A stretch of DNA of 64,000 nucleotides from Xenopus tropicalis (taxonomy: Eukaryota > Chordata > Amphibia > Anura > Pipidae): positions 176,254,019 to 176,318,018 of the forward strand of contig NC_030677.2 in assembly GCF_000004195.4 (NCBI RefSeq). The letters are read 5' to 3'. Both the position numbers and the translations under genes were made by a program. The notes below the pieces were generated by a model. The model was not told the origin of the DNA. It saw only the letters and a list, made by a program, of their open reading frames with translations, and did not search any database. Of this stretch, positions 35,069-45,344 are shown piece by piece; positions within the stretch are counted from its first letter, which is position 1, and every line of letters begins with the position of its first letter.

Positions 35069-36984
35069 CTCAGAGGGTGATTTACCAACACTTAATTGGT
35101 CGCAATCGATGTTTTGCTGCAATTCGATTATTTTGCGTTAAAACTCCCAAATTTGAATTACGGTTTCAAAAACTCAAATGTTCGATATTTATTAAGCCCA
35201 AAAAATCCAAAAACTCAAATGTAAATCTTCAGCATCTAAAAGGTTCATGTAGTAGTCAATGGGAGTTGTCCTAAGCAAAATGTGTGTTTTTTTCAATTCA
35301 AGCTTATTGAAATTTTTTATAGCATTTGTAGACCCATTTAAAATTATGAGTATAATAGGAATTTGATGCAGTTTTGATGGAGTTTTTTTTATAATCTTAT
35401 TAGTAAACAAACATTTGAGTTTAGTAAAATTTTGAAAAAACTTTACAAAAAAAATTGATAACTAAGCTTTATAATCTTAAAATACAATTATATCTAATTC
35501 CTTTACTGTGTACCTTAAGAATATTTTCTGGGGTTCCACTTAAAGTATTTTGACAAGTTTATGTGTTTTTATGGGAATGTCTCATCCAACCAGTACTGGA
35601 CTTTACCATTTCCCTCCAGGTGCGATCCAAGGACCCAGAGACAGCAGCTATGTGGTGCACTAATGCCCATGCCCTGTGAGATGGGTCCCGCTGGAGAAGA
35701 CTGCAACCCCCAACAACTGTAAGCGCAGAGGAGCTGAGGGGCTGCAAGAATTAGAAGTTTAATAATTAGACAGTAAGCAGTAGGAATATATTTAAGGCAT
35801 TGCTAATGTGTACCATAAATACAATGGGATGTGTCAGTATCACTTTAAAGTTATCTTAGTGCAAATTCAATTTCCTATACTTTTATTATTTATCTTTAAT
35901 AAGCGATCTGTTCATTTTTTTTAAATATGCCATTAATTGCTAACGTGGACACACATGGCATGATGGATTTGTGTAAATATTAATTGAGAACTGTCTGGTT
36001 AATTACATTCATTGGATTTGATCTCCAAAGAACAATCACATTTGCATGAGCTAAATTATATGTATTCATGCTTTTGAATTGTTAGAGATCTATTAAAAGT
36101 TAATTGGCAGGCAGCATTAAACCATGGCTTAAAGTCGTCATTAATAAGACTTGCAATCGGGATTTAAGGCTTAACATTTATTATTATGCTCGCTGTCGTT
36201 TCCTTGAGTAACTGATGTTTCTATAATGGAGCAAATATACAGGCAAATAGTTTATGTAAGTGGTTTTATTTTCAAACTAGAGCATTCCAGATTTGTTTAG
36301 GGACTCTGTATGTTGAAAGGGCCTCATTTTATTCAAGGGGAAACATTTTTCACAAGAGTTAATTCCAGGTTTCCCCTTAGAATTTTTCATGTTTTTTTAA
36401 CTTTCATAGATAAAATAGCAGCTATGTTTTATGAAATAAATGAATCTGGTCCAGAGTATCAGAAAACTAATTTACAAGCCGAAGTACAAGTGTTCTAATG
36501 CTTGCAGCTCTTTGTGAGGATCACCATTCACCTATCTCGCCCATGCTTTTCAGTGCCACTTAAGACATGCCAGTTATTCCAGGGTTCCCCTTGCCAAAAG
36601 GAGGGCTAGGAGCTTGCGCACACATTGAACAATAGGGATAAACTCCTGGGCTTTATTTTCTCAAGACGTATCAAGAATTACAGTTACATCAGCTAGGGCA
36701 TAAGGTACTGCCAAAGAGAATATTATGCCCTAGCTAATACCATTGCAATTCCTTTATGTCTTCTTCCCAACAATGACTCTTTCTGGTTTTCCAGTTTTCA
36801 TTATACATTTTACACAAGGACTGAGTCTTACCTGCAACTTTCTTGCTTTCAAGTTTAAAACTCCTAAATGGTTGCTTTTTTATTGGCCCATTGGGATCAC
36901 CTGACTGCAGCTGGAAAGGGTGGGAGCTACAACATGGAGCTGGCCGCTGCTCCTGTATAAACTATAGCAAAAAGTGGAAGTTGT
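35069..36984. other. Remnant repeats then repeat-poor, candidate regulatory DNA
   Basis: 35075-35420 is an A/T-rich degraded MITE ('gatttaccaacac', 'caatgggagttg'). 35880-36230 has no repeat, many TTAATTG/ATTAAT homeodomain-type sites and a TTTGCATGAGCTAAATTA box, and resembles a conserved enhancer. A 62-codon open frame at 36310-36498 is unrecognised. Confidence 0.3.
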
Positions 36985-37333
36985 GTTTACCACTAAATTA
37001 CGACATTCTCTCAGAGCCTCCGCCTGTTTACACCATCCACACCCACTGCGCTCTCTCGTCTTAAACCTTTCTATCTCGCTGCTCATTACCTCTGGAACTC
37101 TATCCCTGAATCCCTCCGTAGGGAACACTCACCCACTCTCTTTAAGGAAATGCTCAGCTGTTACTTTCTGGAGCACTAAAACACGATTTTGCCCAGTCCT
37201 TCTCTTAATGGCAAATGCCCATACCTGGTGCACTCTTACCTTCCAATTTGTGCCTGTATGTTACCCAACCACTTAGATTGTAAGCTCTACGGGGCAGGGA
37301 CCTCCTTCCTACTGTGTCTCATACCACACGGCA

Positions 37334-37345
<12 letters not shown>
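36985..37345 (+). pseudogene. LINE ORF2 C-terminus and 3'UTR, first half
   Basis: The plus strand encodes AAHYLWNSIPESLRREHSPT, then LFKEMLS...FLEH and a stop (37078-37179), matching the 'LWNSLP...LFK' C-terminus common to CR1/L2-type LINE ORF2 proteins. The 3'UTR continues with TTGTAAGCTCTACGGGGCAG. The rest of the tail lies at 39880-40016, on the far side of PLE 2. The reading frame upstream is broken. Confidence 0.75.

Positions 37346-37365
<20 letters not shown>
37339..37365. repeat. (AT)n microsatellite, left of PLE 2
   Basis: About 13 TA units. A similar run lies at 39883-39899 on the far side of the PLE, so the target was probably one (AT)n tract. Confidence 0.9.
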
Positions 37366-37368
<3 letters not shown>

Positions 37369-37637
37369 TAAAACATATAGCAGGCGCACTCCAAGGACTT
37401 TCATAAAAAATCAAAAAATCTTTATTTTCACATTGCCATCGGATCGACGTTTCGGCTCTGGCCTAGAGCCTTTATCAAGATACAAATGGCCACAAACATA
37501 TATCTGTATAAATACTCCCATGCTACTGGGCGTGTCCAACCAACACTCCCTCCTCCTCCCCTTTACTTAAAGGGGAAGTCATGTTCAACAGCAGAATAAT
37601 GACAGGGTAGTTTAGTAAATGCTAATATACATTGCTA

Positions 37638-38755
37638 TTAACGTGTACTTAAAAAACAATTAAACTGACACTGCTCATTAAGCCCCCTTGGGGCCAGAGT
37701 CCCCAACTTCTTAATCCAGTACGTTTCTCTCTGCAATAAAATTCGAGCTCTATCCCCCCCACGTCTAGGGGCTGGGACATGGTCAATACCTATAAATCTA
37801 AAGGTTGGCAATCTATGCCCCTTTTCCAAGAAGTGTTTTGCCACCGGTTTAACTGTTTGCTGATCTCTAAAGGCTGTACTAATGGCTGACCTGTGGCCAT
37901 CCATCCGAATACGGAGGGTCAGATCAGTTTTCCCGACGTATGATAGCCCACATGGGCAAGTAATCAGATAAACCACATACGTGGTAGTACACATGATATG
38001 ATGTTTAATATTGATTCGTTGTCCCGTCTGTGGATGGTGAAAAAATTGAGCCGGTGTCATATACCTACACGATGTACAACTTGGACATCTAAAGCACCCT
38101 GACTTCAATGGTTTCAGCCACGTAGACCCCAGTTTCTGATAGCTCTTAACCGGATCCGTGGCAACCAATAAATCACGTAAATTTTGGCCCCTTGTATGGG
38201 CCATGACCGGGGGTTCTGGGCATAATTTTGCTAAGTCCCGGTCAGCTTTAATAATAGACCAATTGTCTTTTACCTATCTACTTATTTGGTTAGAGGCCAC
38301 ATTAAAACGTGTGGCAAAGATCAATCGATCCCTGCCCATATTTTCCTTAGAAATTGGGGAATACACTCTCTCAACCGCCTTATCCAAGGCTTTCTGTAAT
38401 ACTTTAGTTTCATATCCCCGTTCTTTGAATCTCAACCACATTTTATCAATCTGCTCCTTGCATTTCTCTCCACTGGAATTATTACGTAACACCCTGCAAA
38501 ATTGGGAAATAGGCAAGGCCCTCTTCAGCATAAATGGATGACAACTGGACCTATGCAAAAGCATGTTCCTATCTGTGGGCTTGCGAAAAAGTGAGTATTG
38601 TAATGCTCCCTTTTCACACCATACTTCAATATCCAAAAACTGTATTTTACGTTGATCACAACATGCCGTGAATCTTATGGGTGAGGGTAAAGCATTTAAG
38701 TCATTAATCATCGCAAAAAAAGAGGCCTGATCACCTTTCCAAATGATAAAAATAT
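37638..38755 (-). pseudogene. PLE 2 minus copy: RT thumb + GIY-YIG endonuclease, one nonsense codon
   Basis: One minus-strand frame from about 38755 to 37638: residues after motif C (WKGDQASFFAMINDLN), thumb (KIQFLDIEV...LFRKPTDRN), Cys-rich linker (CFRCPSCTSC), and nuclease core YVVYLITCPCGLSYVGKTD with RIRMDGHRSAI. The frame holds a single TAG at 38274-38276, where the plus copy has TTG (Leu). Otherwise the proteins agree over the shared 250 residues. It lacks all reverse-transcriptase motifs up to C and cannot act alone. Confidence 0.9.
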
Positions 38756-38758
38756 ATA

Positions 38759-39532
38759 GAAACTAAAGTATTACAGAAAGCCTTGGATAAGGCGGTTGAG
38801 AGAGTGTATTCCCCAATTTCTAAGGAAAATATGGGCAGGGATCGATTGATCTTTGCCACACGTTTTAATGTGGCCTCTAACCAAATAAGTAGATTGGTAA
38901 AAGACAATTGGTCTATTATTAAAGCTGACCGGGACTTAGCAAAATTATGCCCAGAACCCCCGGTCATGGCCCATACAAGGGGCCAAAATTTACGTGATTT
39001 ATTGGTTGCCACGGATCCGGTTAAGAGCTATCAGAAACTGGGGTCTACGTGGCTGAAACCATTGAAGTCAGGGTGCTTTAGATGTCCAAGTTGTACATCG
39101 TGTAGGTATATGACACCGGCTCAATTTTTTCACCATCCACAGACGGGACAACGAATCAATATTAAACATCATATCATGTGTACTACCACGTATGTGGTTT
39201 ATCTGATTACTTGCCCATGTGGGCTATCATACGTCGGGAAAACTGATCTGACCCTCCGTATTCGGATGGATGGCCACAGGTCAGCCATTAGTACAGCCTT
39301 TAGAGATCAGCAAACAGTTAAACCGGTGGCAAAACACTTCTTGGAAAAGGGGCATAGATTGCCAACCTTTAGATTTATAGGTATTGACCATGTCCCAGCC
39401 CCTAGACGTGGGGGGGATAGAGCTCGAATTTTATTGCAGAGAGAAACGTACTGGATTAAGAAGTTGGGGACTCTGGCCCCAAGGGGGCTTAATGAGCAGT
39501 GTCAGTTTAATTGTTTTTTAAGTACACGTTAA
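38759..39532 (+). CDS. PLE 2 plus copy: 5'-truncated RT thumb + intact GIY-YIG endonuclease
   Basis: The frame is open from the junction to the stop (about 257 codons). The first visible ATG is shortly before AVERVYSPIS, but that is inside the original protein, so no real start exists. Order: end of the RT thumb, CX2CX2C linker (CFRCPSCTSC), then GIY-YIG core with VVYLI, SYVGKTD, the Arg of RIRMDGHRS and a downstream KHFLEKGHRLPTFRF segment. Length from linker to end suits PLE endonuclease domains. The nuclease part looks undamaged, but no promoter or start codon is evident. Confidence 0.85.
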   Translation, partial: ETKVLQKALDKAVERVYSPISKENMGRDRLIFATRFNVASNQISRLVKDNWSIIKADRDLAKLCPEPPVMAHTRGQNLRDLLVATDPVKSYQKLGSTWLKPLKSGCFRCPSCTSCRYMTPAQFFHHPQTGQRINIKHHIMCTTTYVVYLITCPCGLSYVGKTDLTLRIRMDGHRSAISTAFRDQQTVKPVAKHFLEKGHRLPTFRFIGIDHVPAPRRGGDRARILLQRETYWIKKLGTLAPRGLNEQCQFNCFLSTR

Positions 39533-39879
39533 TAGCAATGTATATTAGCATTTACTAAACTACCCTGTCATTATTCTGCTGTTGAACATGACTTCCCCTT
39601 TAAGTAAAGGGGAGGAGGAGGGAGTGTTGGTTGGACACGCCCAGTAGCATGGGAGTATTTATACAGATATATGTTTGTGGCCATTTGTATCTTGATAAAG
39701 GCTCTAGGCCAGAGCCGAAACGTCGATCCGATGGCAATGTGAAAATAAAGATTTTTTGATTTTTTATGAAAGTCCTTGGAGTGCGCCTGCTATATGTTTT
39801 ATACTATGTAATATTTCCCTGGCGGCACCCGGGCACTAAGAGACCGAATGGAGAGTTTGGAGTGCGGACCGTTATGTGG

Positions 39880-40016
39880 CTTTATATATATATATATATT
39901 TATTGTATTTATTATTATATCACTTGTCCTCCCTGTGTGTAATTTTGTATTCTGTAAGATTGTACAGCACTGCGTACCCTTGTGGCGCTTTATAAATAAA
40001 GTTATACATACATACA
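39880..40016 (+). mobile_element. LINE 3' tail, second half
   Basis: Continues the tail broken at 37345: TCCTCCCTGTGTGTAATTTT, GTACAGCACTGCGTACC, TTGTGGCGCTTTATAAATAA and a terminal ATACATACAT run. It reads on from 37.3 kb without the PLE. Confidence 0.75.
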
Positions 40017-40169
40017 TTAAGCTACTTAATGTCCTTTATATATTGACAGTGGGTGAGTGCAGAGGACCTCATGACTTTGCCTGTATGATTTTTATGGTCA
40101 CAGCCTCATTGCACCCTTCCAGGGGACCTTTTTTTCCTGTCTATACAAAAAAAGATCAACTGTGAGAGC

Positions 40170-40415
40170 TCAATTTTATTGTAATTCTAATATATAATTA
40201 CCAGTCTTTGTTTTTAGGCCCTTTTTCTGTTTATCCTCTGTTCTGTAACTGCTCCCTAGTTGCTAGGTTGATTAAGTACTAGCAAATAAGTAACAGTTGA
40301 AAATTCAAGCCTTAGAGCTGAAGAACAAAAACATTTAAATATTGATGACTAATTGCAAATTGTCTACATCACAGTAAAATGTAATGAAATGTGACCTTTC
40401 CCTTTAATGCATATT
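40170..40415. mobile_element. Degraded TTAA MITE remnant
   Basis: 'aactgctccctagttgctagg', 'taattgcaaattgtct' and 'gtgacctttcccTTTAA' correspond to the right half of the GGGGTGGTTCACC family (44369-44845), strongly diverged. Confidence 0.55.
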
Positions 40416-41113
40416 GTGTTACCTCATCAAAAATATCTCACTAAACATTAACCCAACAGTTTCTTATTTAAATAAACTACCAGCGCAATTACCCTTATCT
40501 CTACGGGTGGATAAGCGACTCTTTCCACCAGCAAAGTGTTTTCAATCAGTCCTCAGGATACATCAGAAATGTATTTTAAAGTAAGCTTGTTATAACAAGA
40601 TGGAGCTATAAAATAACTGCATTTATTTGTGTGTCATCATTAAAATGGAAATGTTATACCTCCCGCTTTGCCCAAGTTAAGAAGAGCCAAATCAGGACAC
40701 ATCTTTAGTTGATCAAACTGCATGCTATTGCTCTAGCCGGAGAAGCACGCTGTTATTCCATTTCATAGAAAGCAGCATAAATATGTAATATAAAGGCATG
40801 GGAATAAATTATAAGAGCGAGAAGCTAGGCTCATTCCTGCAGATGGAAGGGAATGGCATTATGATTGCTGCTGCTTTTGCTCATTATGGAAGCTTCATGT
40901 CTGCTGGCAAGCAAGTGCCTCACATTTGATGTCTTGCCATCTGCTCCATAACTTTCAAATCCTGTGGCGTTTTATAACAGAATTAATCTTTGATGCATTA
41001 AATGAGCTGCATTTCTTTATTTGCCAATGATAGATCTAAAGAAATATTAAATATACTGTGCCATTATAATTATGATAGTAATGATAATAATGACAATTAA
41101 AATGATTTCCACC
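40416..41113. other. Repeat-poor, candidate regulatory DNA
   Basis: 40790-41045 has no repeats and balanced composition ('gctgctgcttttgctcattatgg', 'cttgccatctgctcc'), the style of a conserved non-coding element. No coding frame. Conservation could not be tested. Confidence 0.3.
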
Positions 41114-41423
41114 ACAGGTATGGCTCCTGTCGTGCTGGGGACCTGGGTAGTTCTGGATAAGGGATCTTTCCGTATAATGAAAATCCATACTTTAAGTCTA
41201 CTAAAAATATTAACAATTAAATAGACCCAAAAGGGATTGTTTTGCCTCCAGTAAGGATTAATTGGGATCAAGTACAAGGTACTGTTTTATTATTACAGAG
41301 AAAAAGTTAATCATTTTTAAAATTGCGAACTAGCTGACTAAAATGGAGTCTATGGTAGGTGGTCATCCCATAATTTGAAGGTTTCTGGATAACGGGTTTC
41401 TGGATAATGGATTCCATTCCTGC
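41114..41423. mobile_element. TA-flanked MITE, diverged copy
   Basis: ACAGGTATGGCTCCTG at the left, 'agtctactaaaaatatta', 'ttgggatcaagtacaagg', 'aatggagtctatgg' and 'ggataacgggtttc' in family order, and ATTCCATTCCTG at the right. Confidence 0.85.
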
Positions 41424-41718
41424 CCTTAATAAGCATATTTTTCTCAAAGTGTTTTAGTTTCCTTGTATTCAGAGATAATTTAGCATTTATACCTGTACAA
41501 ATGGGTAATATTTTACTACATTATTTTTTTGTTGTTTGAATACCAGCCTTGGGTTTCCTAAGACTGGTAACCATGGCAATTACTAGCTACTTATTCTTGA
41601 GTGCACTACATATTTTTAGTAGGGATGCATTGAATGCACTATTTTAGGAATCAGTCAAACCCTGAATCCTTTGTAAAAGATTCGCCCAAATACAGAACCA
41701 AATCTAAATCTTTTATAT

Positions 41719-41998
41719 GCCATAAATTGAAGGAGTGTACTTGCAGCAAAAGAATTGGGGCTGGTGTCATATTGACGCAGAGTGCTGGAAATGATGGCAT
41801 CTGAACACTGAAGATTTTCAGCACAATTGCGACCAATTCATATCAAAGTGCATTTTTTGCATTGTCTGAAATTGCGTCAGGTGCATTGCCACCTCGTGAC
41901 CTTTATTACACTGGAATCATGGGGAAAATGCTGCATTGTGAGAAAAAAACATGGAAACATTGCACTTTGTCATGGAACTCACAAATGAGCCCTTGAAT
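41719..41998. mobile_element. Second copy of the 2.2-kb MITE remnant
   Basis: 'aggagtgtacttgcagc', 'ggaatcatggggaaaatgc', 'tgcattgtgag' and the end CACAAATGAGCCC parallel 2215-2450. Diverged, non-coding. Confidence 0.5.
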
Positions 41999-42153
41999 AT
42001 CTCTGTTAATAGAGTTCTGTCCATTAATTCTATATTCGGCAATCCCCCTTTTTATTATTGTTGCTTTCCTTCTCTGTTCCCCTTTAAAGTCTGTGGTCAG
42101 GGAACACTAGTCTTGTCTGGCCTGCCCATACATGTCAGGGTGCTAGTAAGATA

Positions 42154-42957
42154 TAGGGATGTAGCGAACCTCAAAAAAAAAGTTCGCGAACCTGTTCGCG
42201 AACTTCCGCCGAAAATTGCGAATATTCGCGAACTTTGCGAACCCCATAGACTTCAATGGGAAGGCGAACTTTAAAACCTAGAAAACCCATTTCTGCCCAG
42301 AAAAGTGATTTTAAAGTTGTTTAAAGGGTGCCACGACCTGGACAGTGGCATGCAGGAGGGGGATCAAGGGCAAAAACCTCTGAAAAATTGACACACGCCG
42401 TTTTTCGAAATGATCGGTAATTTTGCGACTTTTTCGTATTTTCCGGCGCTTTCGTAAAGTTATCGTAAGTTTTGCGACTTTTTCGGAGCTTTCGTACCGT
42501 TATCGTAAGTTTTGCGACTTTTTCGGATCTTTCGTAACGTTATCGTAAGTTTTGCGACTTTTTCAGATCTTTCGTAACGTTATCGTAAGTTTTGCGACTT
42601 TTTCGGAGCATTCGTACCGTTATCGTAAGTTTTACGACTTTTTCGGAGCATTCGTACTGTTATCGTAAGTTTTGCGACTTTTCGGAGCTTTCGTAACGTT
42701 ATTGTAAGTTTTGCGACTTTTTCGGAGCTTTCGTAACGTTATCGTAAGTTTTGCGACTTTTTCGGAGCATTCGTACCGTTATCGTAAGTTTTGCGACTTT
42801 TTCGGAGCATTCGTACCGTTATCGTAAGTTTTGCGATTTTTTCGGTGCCGGCGAACCCAAATTGCGAACATCACGAAAAGTTCGCGAATTTGCGGACTTG
42901 CGAACACCCGATGTTCGCGCGAATTAGTTCGCCGGCGAACAGTTCGCTACATCTCTA
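42154..42957. mobile_element. hAT element A (TAG-GATGTAGCGAAC ends) with 8-bp TSD
   Basis: Begins TAGGGATGTAGCGAACC and ends GTTCGCTACATCTCTA, flanked by exact GTAAGATA at 42146-42153 and 42958-42965. The first 260 bp (to 'gatcaagggcaaaaa') are the complement of the right part of element B. The middle is a 40-bp tandem array. It has many TTCGCGAA-type palindromes. No protein is encoded; it would rely on a hAT transposase from elsewhere. Confidence 0.9.
42418..42846. repeat. 40-bp tandem repeats, about 10.7 copies
   Basis: The unit is GTTATCGTAAGTTTTGCGAC then TTTTTCGGAGCTTTCGTAMC, with period exactly 40 except one unit missing a T. Each unit carries four CpG, unusual in the CpG-poor surroundings. 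Confidence 0.95.
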
Positions 42958-43103
42958 GTAAGATATAGTGGCCAGAGGGGCTGGTAAGAATGTTTGGTGT
43001 CAAGGGTGCTTGTAGGTATAACAGCCAGAGCCAAATGGCATTCATGCATGCACCCTTCATTTATAAATGACATGTTGTGACATCAGAAACAGCTGTATAT
43101 GAG

Positions 43104-43788
43104 TAGAGATGTAGCGAACTGTTCGCCGGAGAACTAATTCGCACGAAAATCGGGTGTTCGCAAGTTCGCGAACTTTTAGTGATGTTCGCAATTTTGGGTT
43201 CGCCTTAGCTGGAGCCAAATTTTGACCTCTCACCCCAGAGCCAGCAGATACATGGCAGCCAATCAGGCAGCTCTCCCTCCTGGACCACCCCCGGACCACT
43301 CCCTTCCATATATAAACCGAAGCCCAGCAGCCATTTTACATTCTGCCTGTGTGTGCTTGATGAGTTAGCATAGGGAGAGAGCTGTGCAGGGGTTTGAGGG
43401 ACAGTTTAGGTAGCTTTGCTGACTAGTAATCTACTTTCTACTGCTCTGTATGTAGCTGCTGGGGACAGCTGTCCTTCTGATCTCATCTGCTGTAACCCAA
43501 TAGTCCTTGTAAGGACTGCTTTTATTTTCTGATTACTGATTACAACAACATATTTTTCAGAGAAATTTTTGCCCTTGATCCCCCTCCTGCATGTCACTGT
43601 CCAGGTCGTGGCACCCTTTAAACAACTTTAAAATCAGTTTTCTGGCCAGAAATGGCTTTTCTAGGTTTCAAAGTTCGCCTTCTCATTGAAGTCTATGGGG
43701 TTCGCAAAGTTCGCAAAAGTTCGCACTTTTTGGCAGAAGTTCGCAAACGGGTTCGCAAACTTTTTTTGTGAGGTTCGCTACATCTCTA
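43104..43788. mobile_element. hAT element B with perfect 16-bp TIR and 8-bp TSD
   Basis: Begins TAGAGATGTAGCGAAC and ends with its exact complement GTTCGCTACATCTCTA; TSD TATATGAG at 43096-43103 and 43789-43796. The inner 320 bp are unlike element A and GC-richer, with CCATATATAAACCGAAGCC (43303), which looks like a TATA box on the plus strand. The element may retain the 5' region of an autonomous transposon. Right part shares about 200 bp with A, inverted. Confidence 0.95.
43280..43345 (+). promoter_or_regulatory. Putative TATA promoter inside hAT element B
   Basis: CACTCCCTTCCATATATAAA followed about 30 bp later by CCATTTTACATTCTGC, after a GC-richer upstream stretch. This is the layout of a basal polymerase II promoter, and placement near one end fits a transposon 5' region. 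Activity is inferred only. Confidence 0.35.
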
Positions 43789-43892
43789 TATATGAGGATA
43801 CAATTTACAATAGGAGTCACTAGAAAATTACTAGGCTGTAGATTATATAAATGTAACATGTATATTATGTATAAACTGTACATATATTTTTA

Positions 43893-43990
43893 TTCATAAA
43901 GCGCTACTTGTGCATGTAGCACTGTACAGTAGAACAATACATTAATGGAACAAACAGGGGTCAATACAAAAATAAAATATATATATAAAA
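43893..43990 (-). mobile_element. LINE/SINE-type 3' tail, minus strand
   Basis: TTTTATTCATAAAGCGCTAC and TGTAGCACTGTACAGTAG are the complement of the 'tacagcgctac...gcgctttataaataaa' tail seen at 40.0 kb. Followed by an A/T-rich run. Confidence 0.55.
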
Positions 43991-44008
43991 TACAGTTACA
44001 TTTAAATG

Positions 44009-44368
44009 TTAAAGGAACAGTAACACCAACAAATTAAAGTGTTTTAAAGTAATTAAAGCATAACGTTGTGATGTAATGTAATGTACTGGTGCCTGTACTG
44101 GTAAAACTGATCTGTTTGCTTCAGGAGCACTACTATAGTTTAGGAGAAGCCTGGAATGACAGTCACGGCCAGGCTGGCAGTAATGGCAGGATTCCCTTGC
44201 ATCAATGTGTGTGCCAGTGCTTTACCCATCAGAGCAGGCTGGTCGGTGTTTATGCCTACTCTCAGTGCCATTACGCTCATAGCTACTATAGCTACTTTAG
44301 TTTCTCACTCATTGGTACAGTCCCACTGACACTATCAATCAGCTTTGAGATATATAAACTCATATGTC
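44009..44368. mobile_element. T2-like MITE with foreign interior
   Basis: TTAA + AGGAACAGTAACACCAAC to CTACTATAGTTTAG (44009-44141) is the left half of the T2-like family; then a different segment ('ggaatgacagtcacggccaggctggcag' to 'gtttctcactcattgg'). The same segment, in the opposite orientation and with the same neighbouring MITE, recurs at 59430-59765. Confidence 0.7.
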
Positions 44369-44845
44369 TTAAAGGGGTGGTTCACCTGTAAGTTAATATT
44401 TAGTATGTTACAGAATGGCCAATTCTAAGCAACTTTTCAATTGGTCTTCATTATTTATTTGTTTAGTTTTTGAATTATTTGCCTTTTTCTTCAAGCTCTC
44501 TGCAGTTTTTAAATCGGGGTCCCTGACCCCAGCACTGAAAATGCTATTGCTCTGTGAGGCTACAGTTTTATTATTATTGTTATTATTTTGTAAATTTGTT
44601 TTATATTCAGGCTGTTTCCTATTCATATACCAGTCTCTCATCCAAACCACTCCCTGGTTGCTAAGGTAACTTGAACCCTAGCAACCGAATAGCTGCTGAA
44701 ACGCCAAACTGGAGAGTTCCTGAACTGAAAATGAAATAACTAAAAAACTACAAATAATAAATAATTAAGACAAATTGCAAGTTATCTCAGAATATCACTT
44801 TCTACAGCATACTAAAAGTTAACTCAGAGGTGAACAACCCATTAA
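44369..44845. mobile_element. TTAA MITE (AAGGGGTGGTTCACC)
   Basis: Left end TTAA + AGGGGTGGTTCACCTG, right end GAGGTGAACAACCCA + TTAA; 477 bp. Interior 'ttctaagcaacttttcaattgg' and 'ggttgctaaggtaactt' are family marks. Diverged or partial relatives: 21955, 40170 and 59200. Confidence 0.9.
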
Positions 44846-45159
44846 AGGCCTGGTCCAAATAGAACTGAGAAGCTGATACAGCTGCACCCTGTATTTAAAT
44901 AAAATAAGCTCTGCCTTTTCCCCACCCACCCCACCTATCCTTAAAGGGCAAGTAAAACCTGGAATAATCCTAGACTGTATGGATCAATATTAGTACACAG
45001 GGCTGGCGTATTGCTTAACACAGTTTGAATATTTAGAATAATAAACCTTCCTCTCAGTTAGGATACTAATGGCAATGACATTTATTAGTCAGTCCCTCCA
45101 AGGCCCAAGGATACTATTGGCATGCTTATAGGATGGTCCCTGCTAGGCTCAACTGTACT

Positions 45160-45260
45160 AAGGGTATTGATATGTTATATATCATTTTTATGTCGTATAT
45201 AATATGTGTGAAGGGTTGAACTTGATTTTTTTCAACCTAACTTAACTATGTAACTAATTA
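45160..45260 (+). repeat. Dispersed repeat (GGGTTGAACTTGATTTTTTTC)
   Basis: 'gaagggttgaacttga', 'ttttttcaacctaactta' and 'ctatgtaac' match the complement of 58370-58440. This is a common Xenopus/fish retroelement tail; its class is uncertain. Confidence 0.55.
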
Positions 45261-45344
45261 TAATAAGTGTGTTTATGTTATGTCTGAACTTGGTGTGGGG
45301 AGTGATGTCTTGTATATAATGGTTCCTATAGGTTTCAGTAAGGG

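Larger units (their letters stand above)
37363..39879. mobile_element. Penelope-like retroelement 2, near-perfect inverted dimer
   Basis: Two copies are in opposite orientation with their 5' ends abutting. Arms 37363-38411 and 38759-39807 (1,049 bp each) are complementary with almost no differences by eye. The minus copy extends 347 bp further inward (38412-38758) and is cut just after reverse-transcriptase motif C (its first codons read IFIIWKGDQ). The plus copy's 3' tail appears to extend to about 39879. Tails carry the hairpin GGCTCTAGGCCAGAGCC followed by GAAACGTC. PLE enzymes copy RNA into chromosomal DNA using the GIY-YIG nuclease; this insertion split a LINE tail within an (AT)n tract. 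Confidence 0.9.

Noticed and set aside
38158..38541. 127-codon plus frame and its mirror at 38731-39012 (-)
   Set aside because: Antisense shadows of the PLE 2 coding arms.
42418..42846. CRISPR-like array in the 40-bp repeats
   Set aside because: No spacers; period is constant and the array sits inside a hAT element with TSDs.
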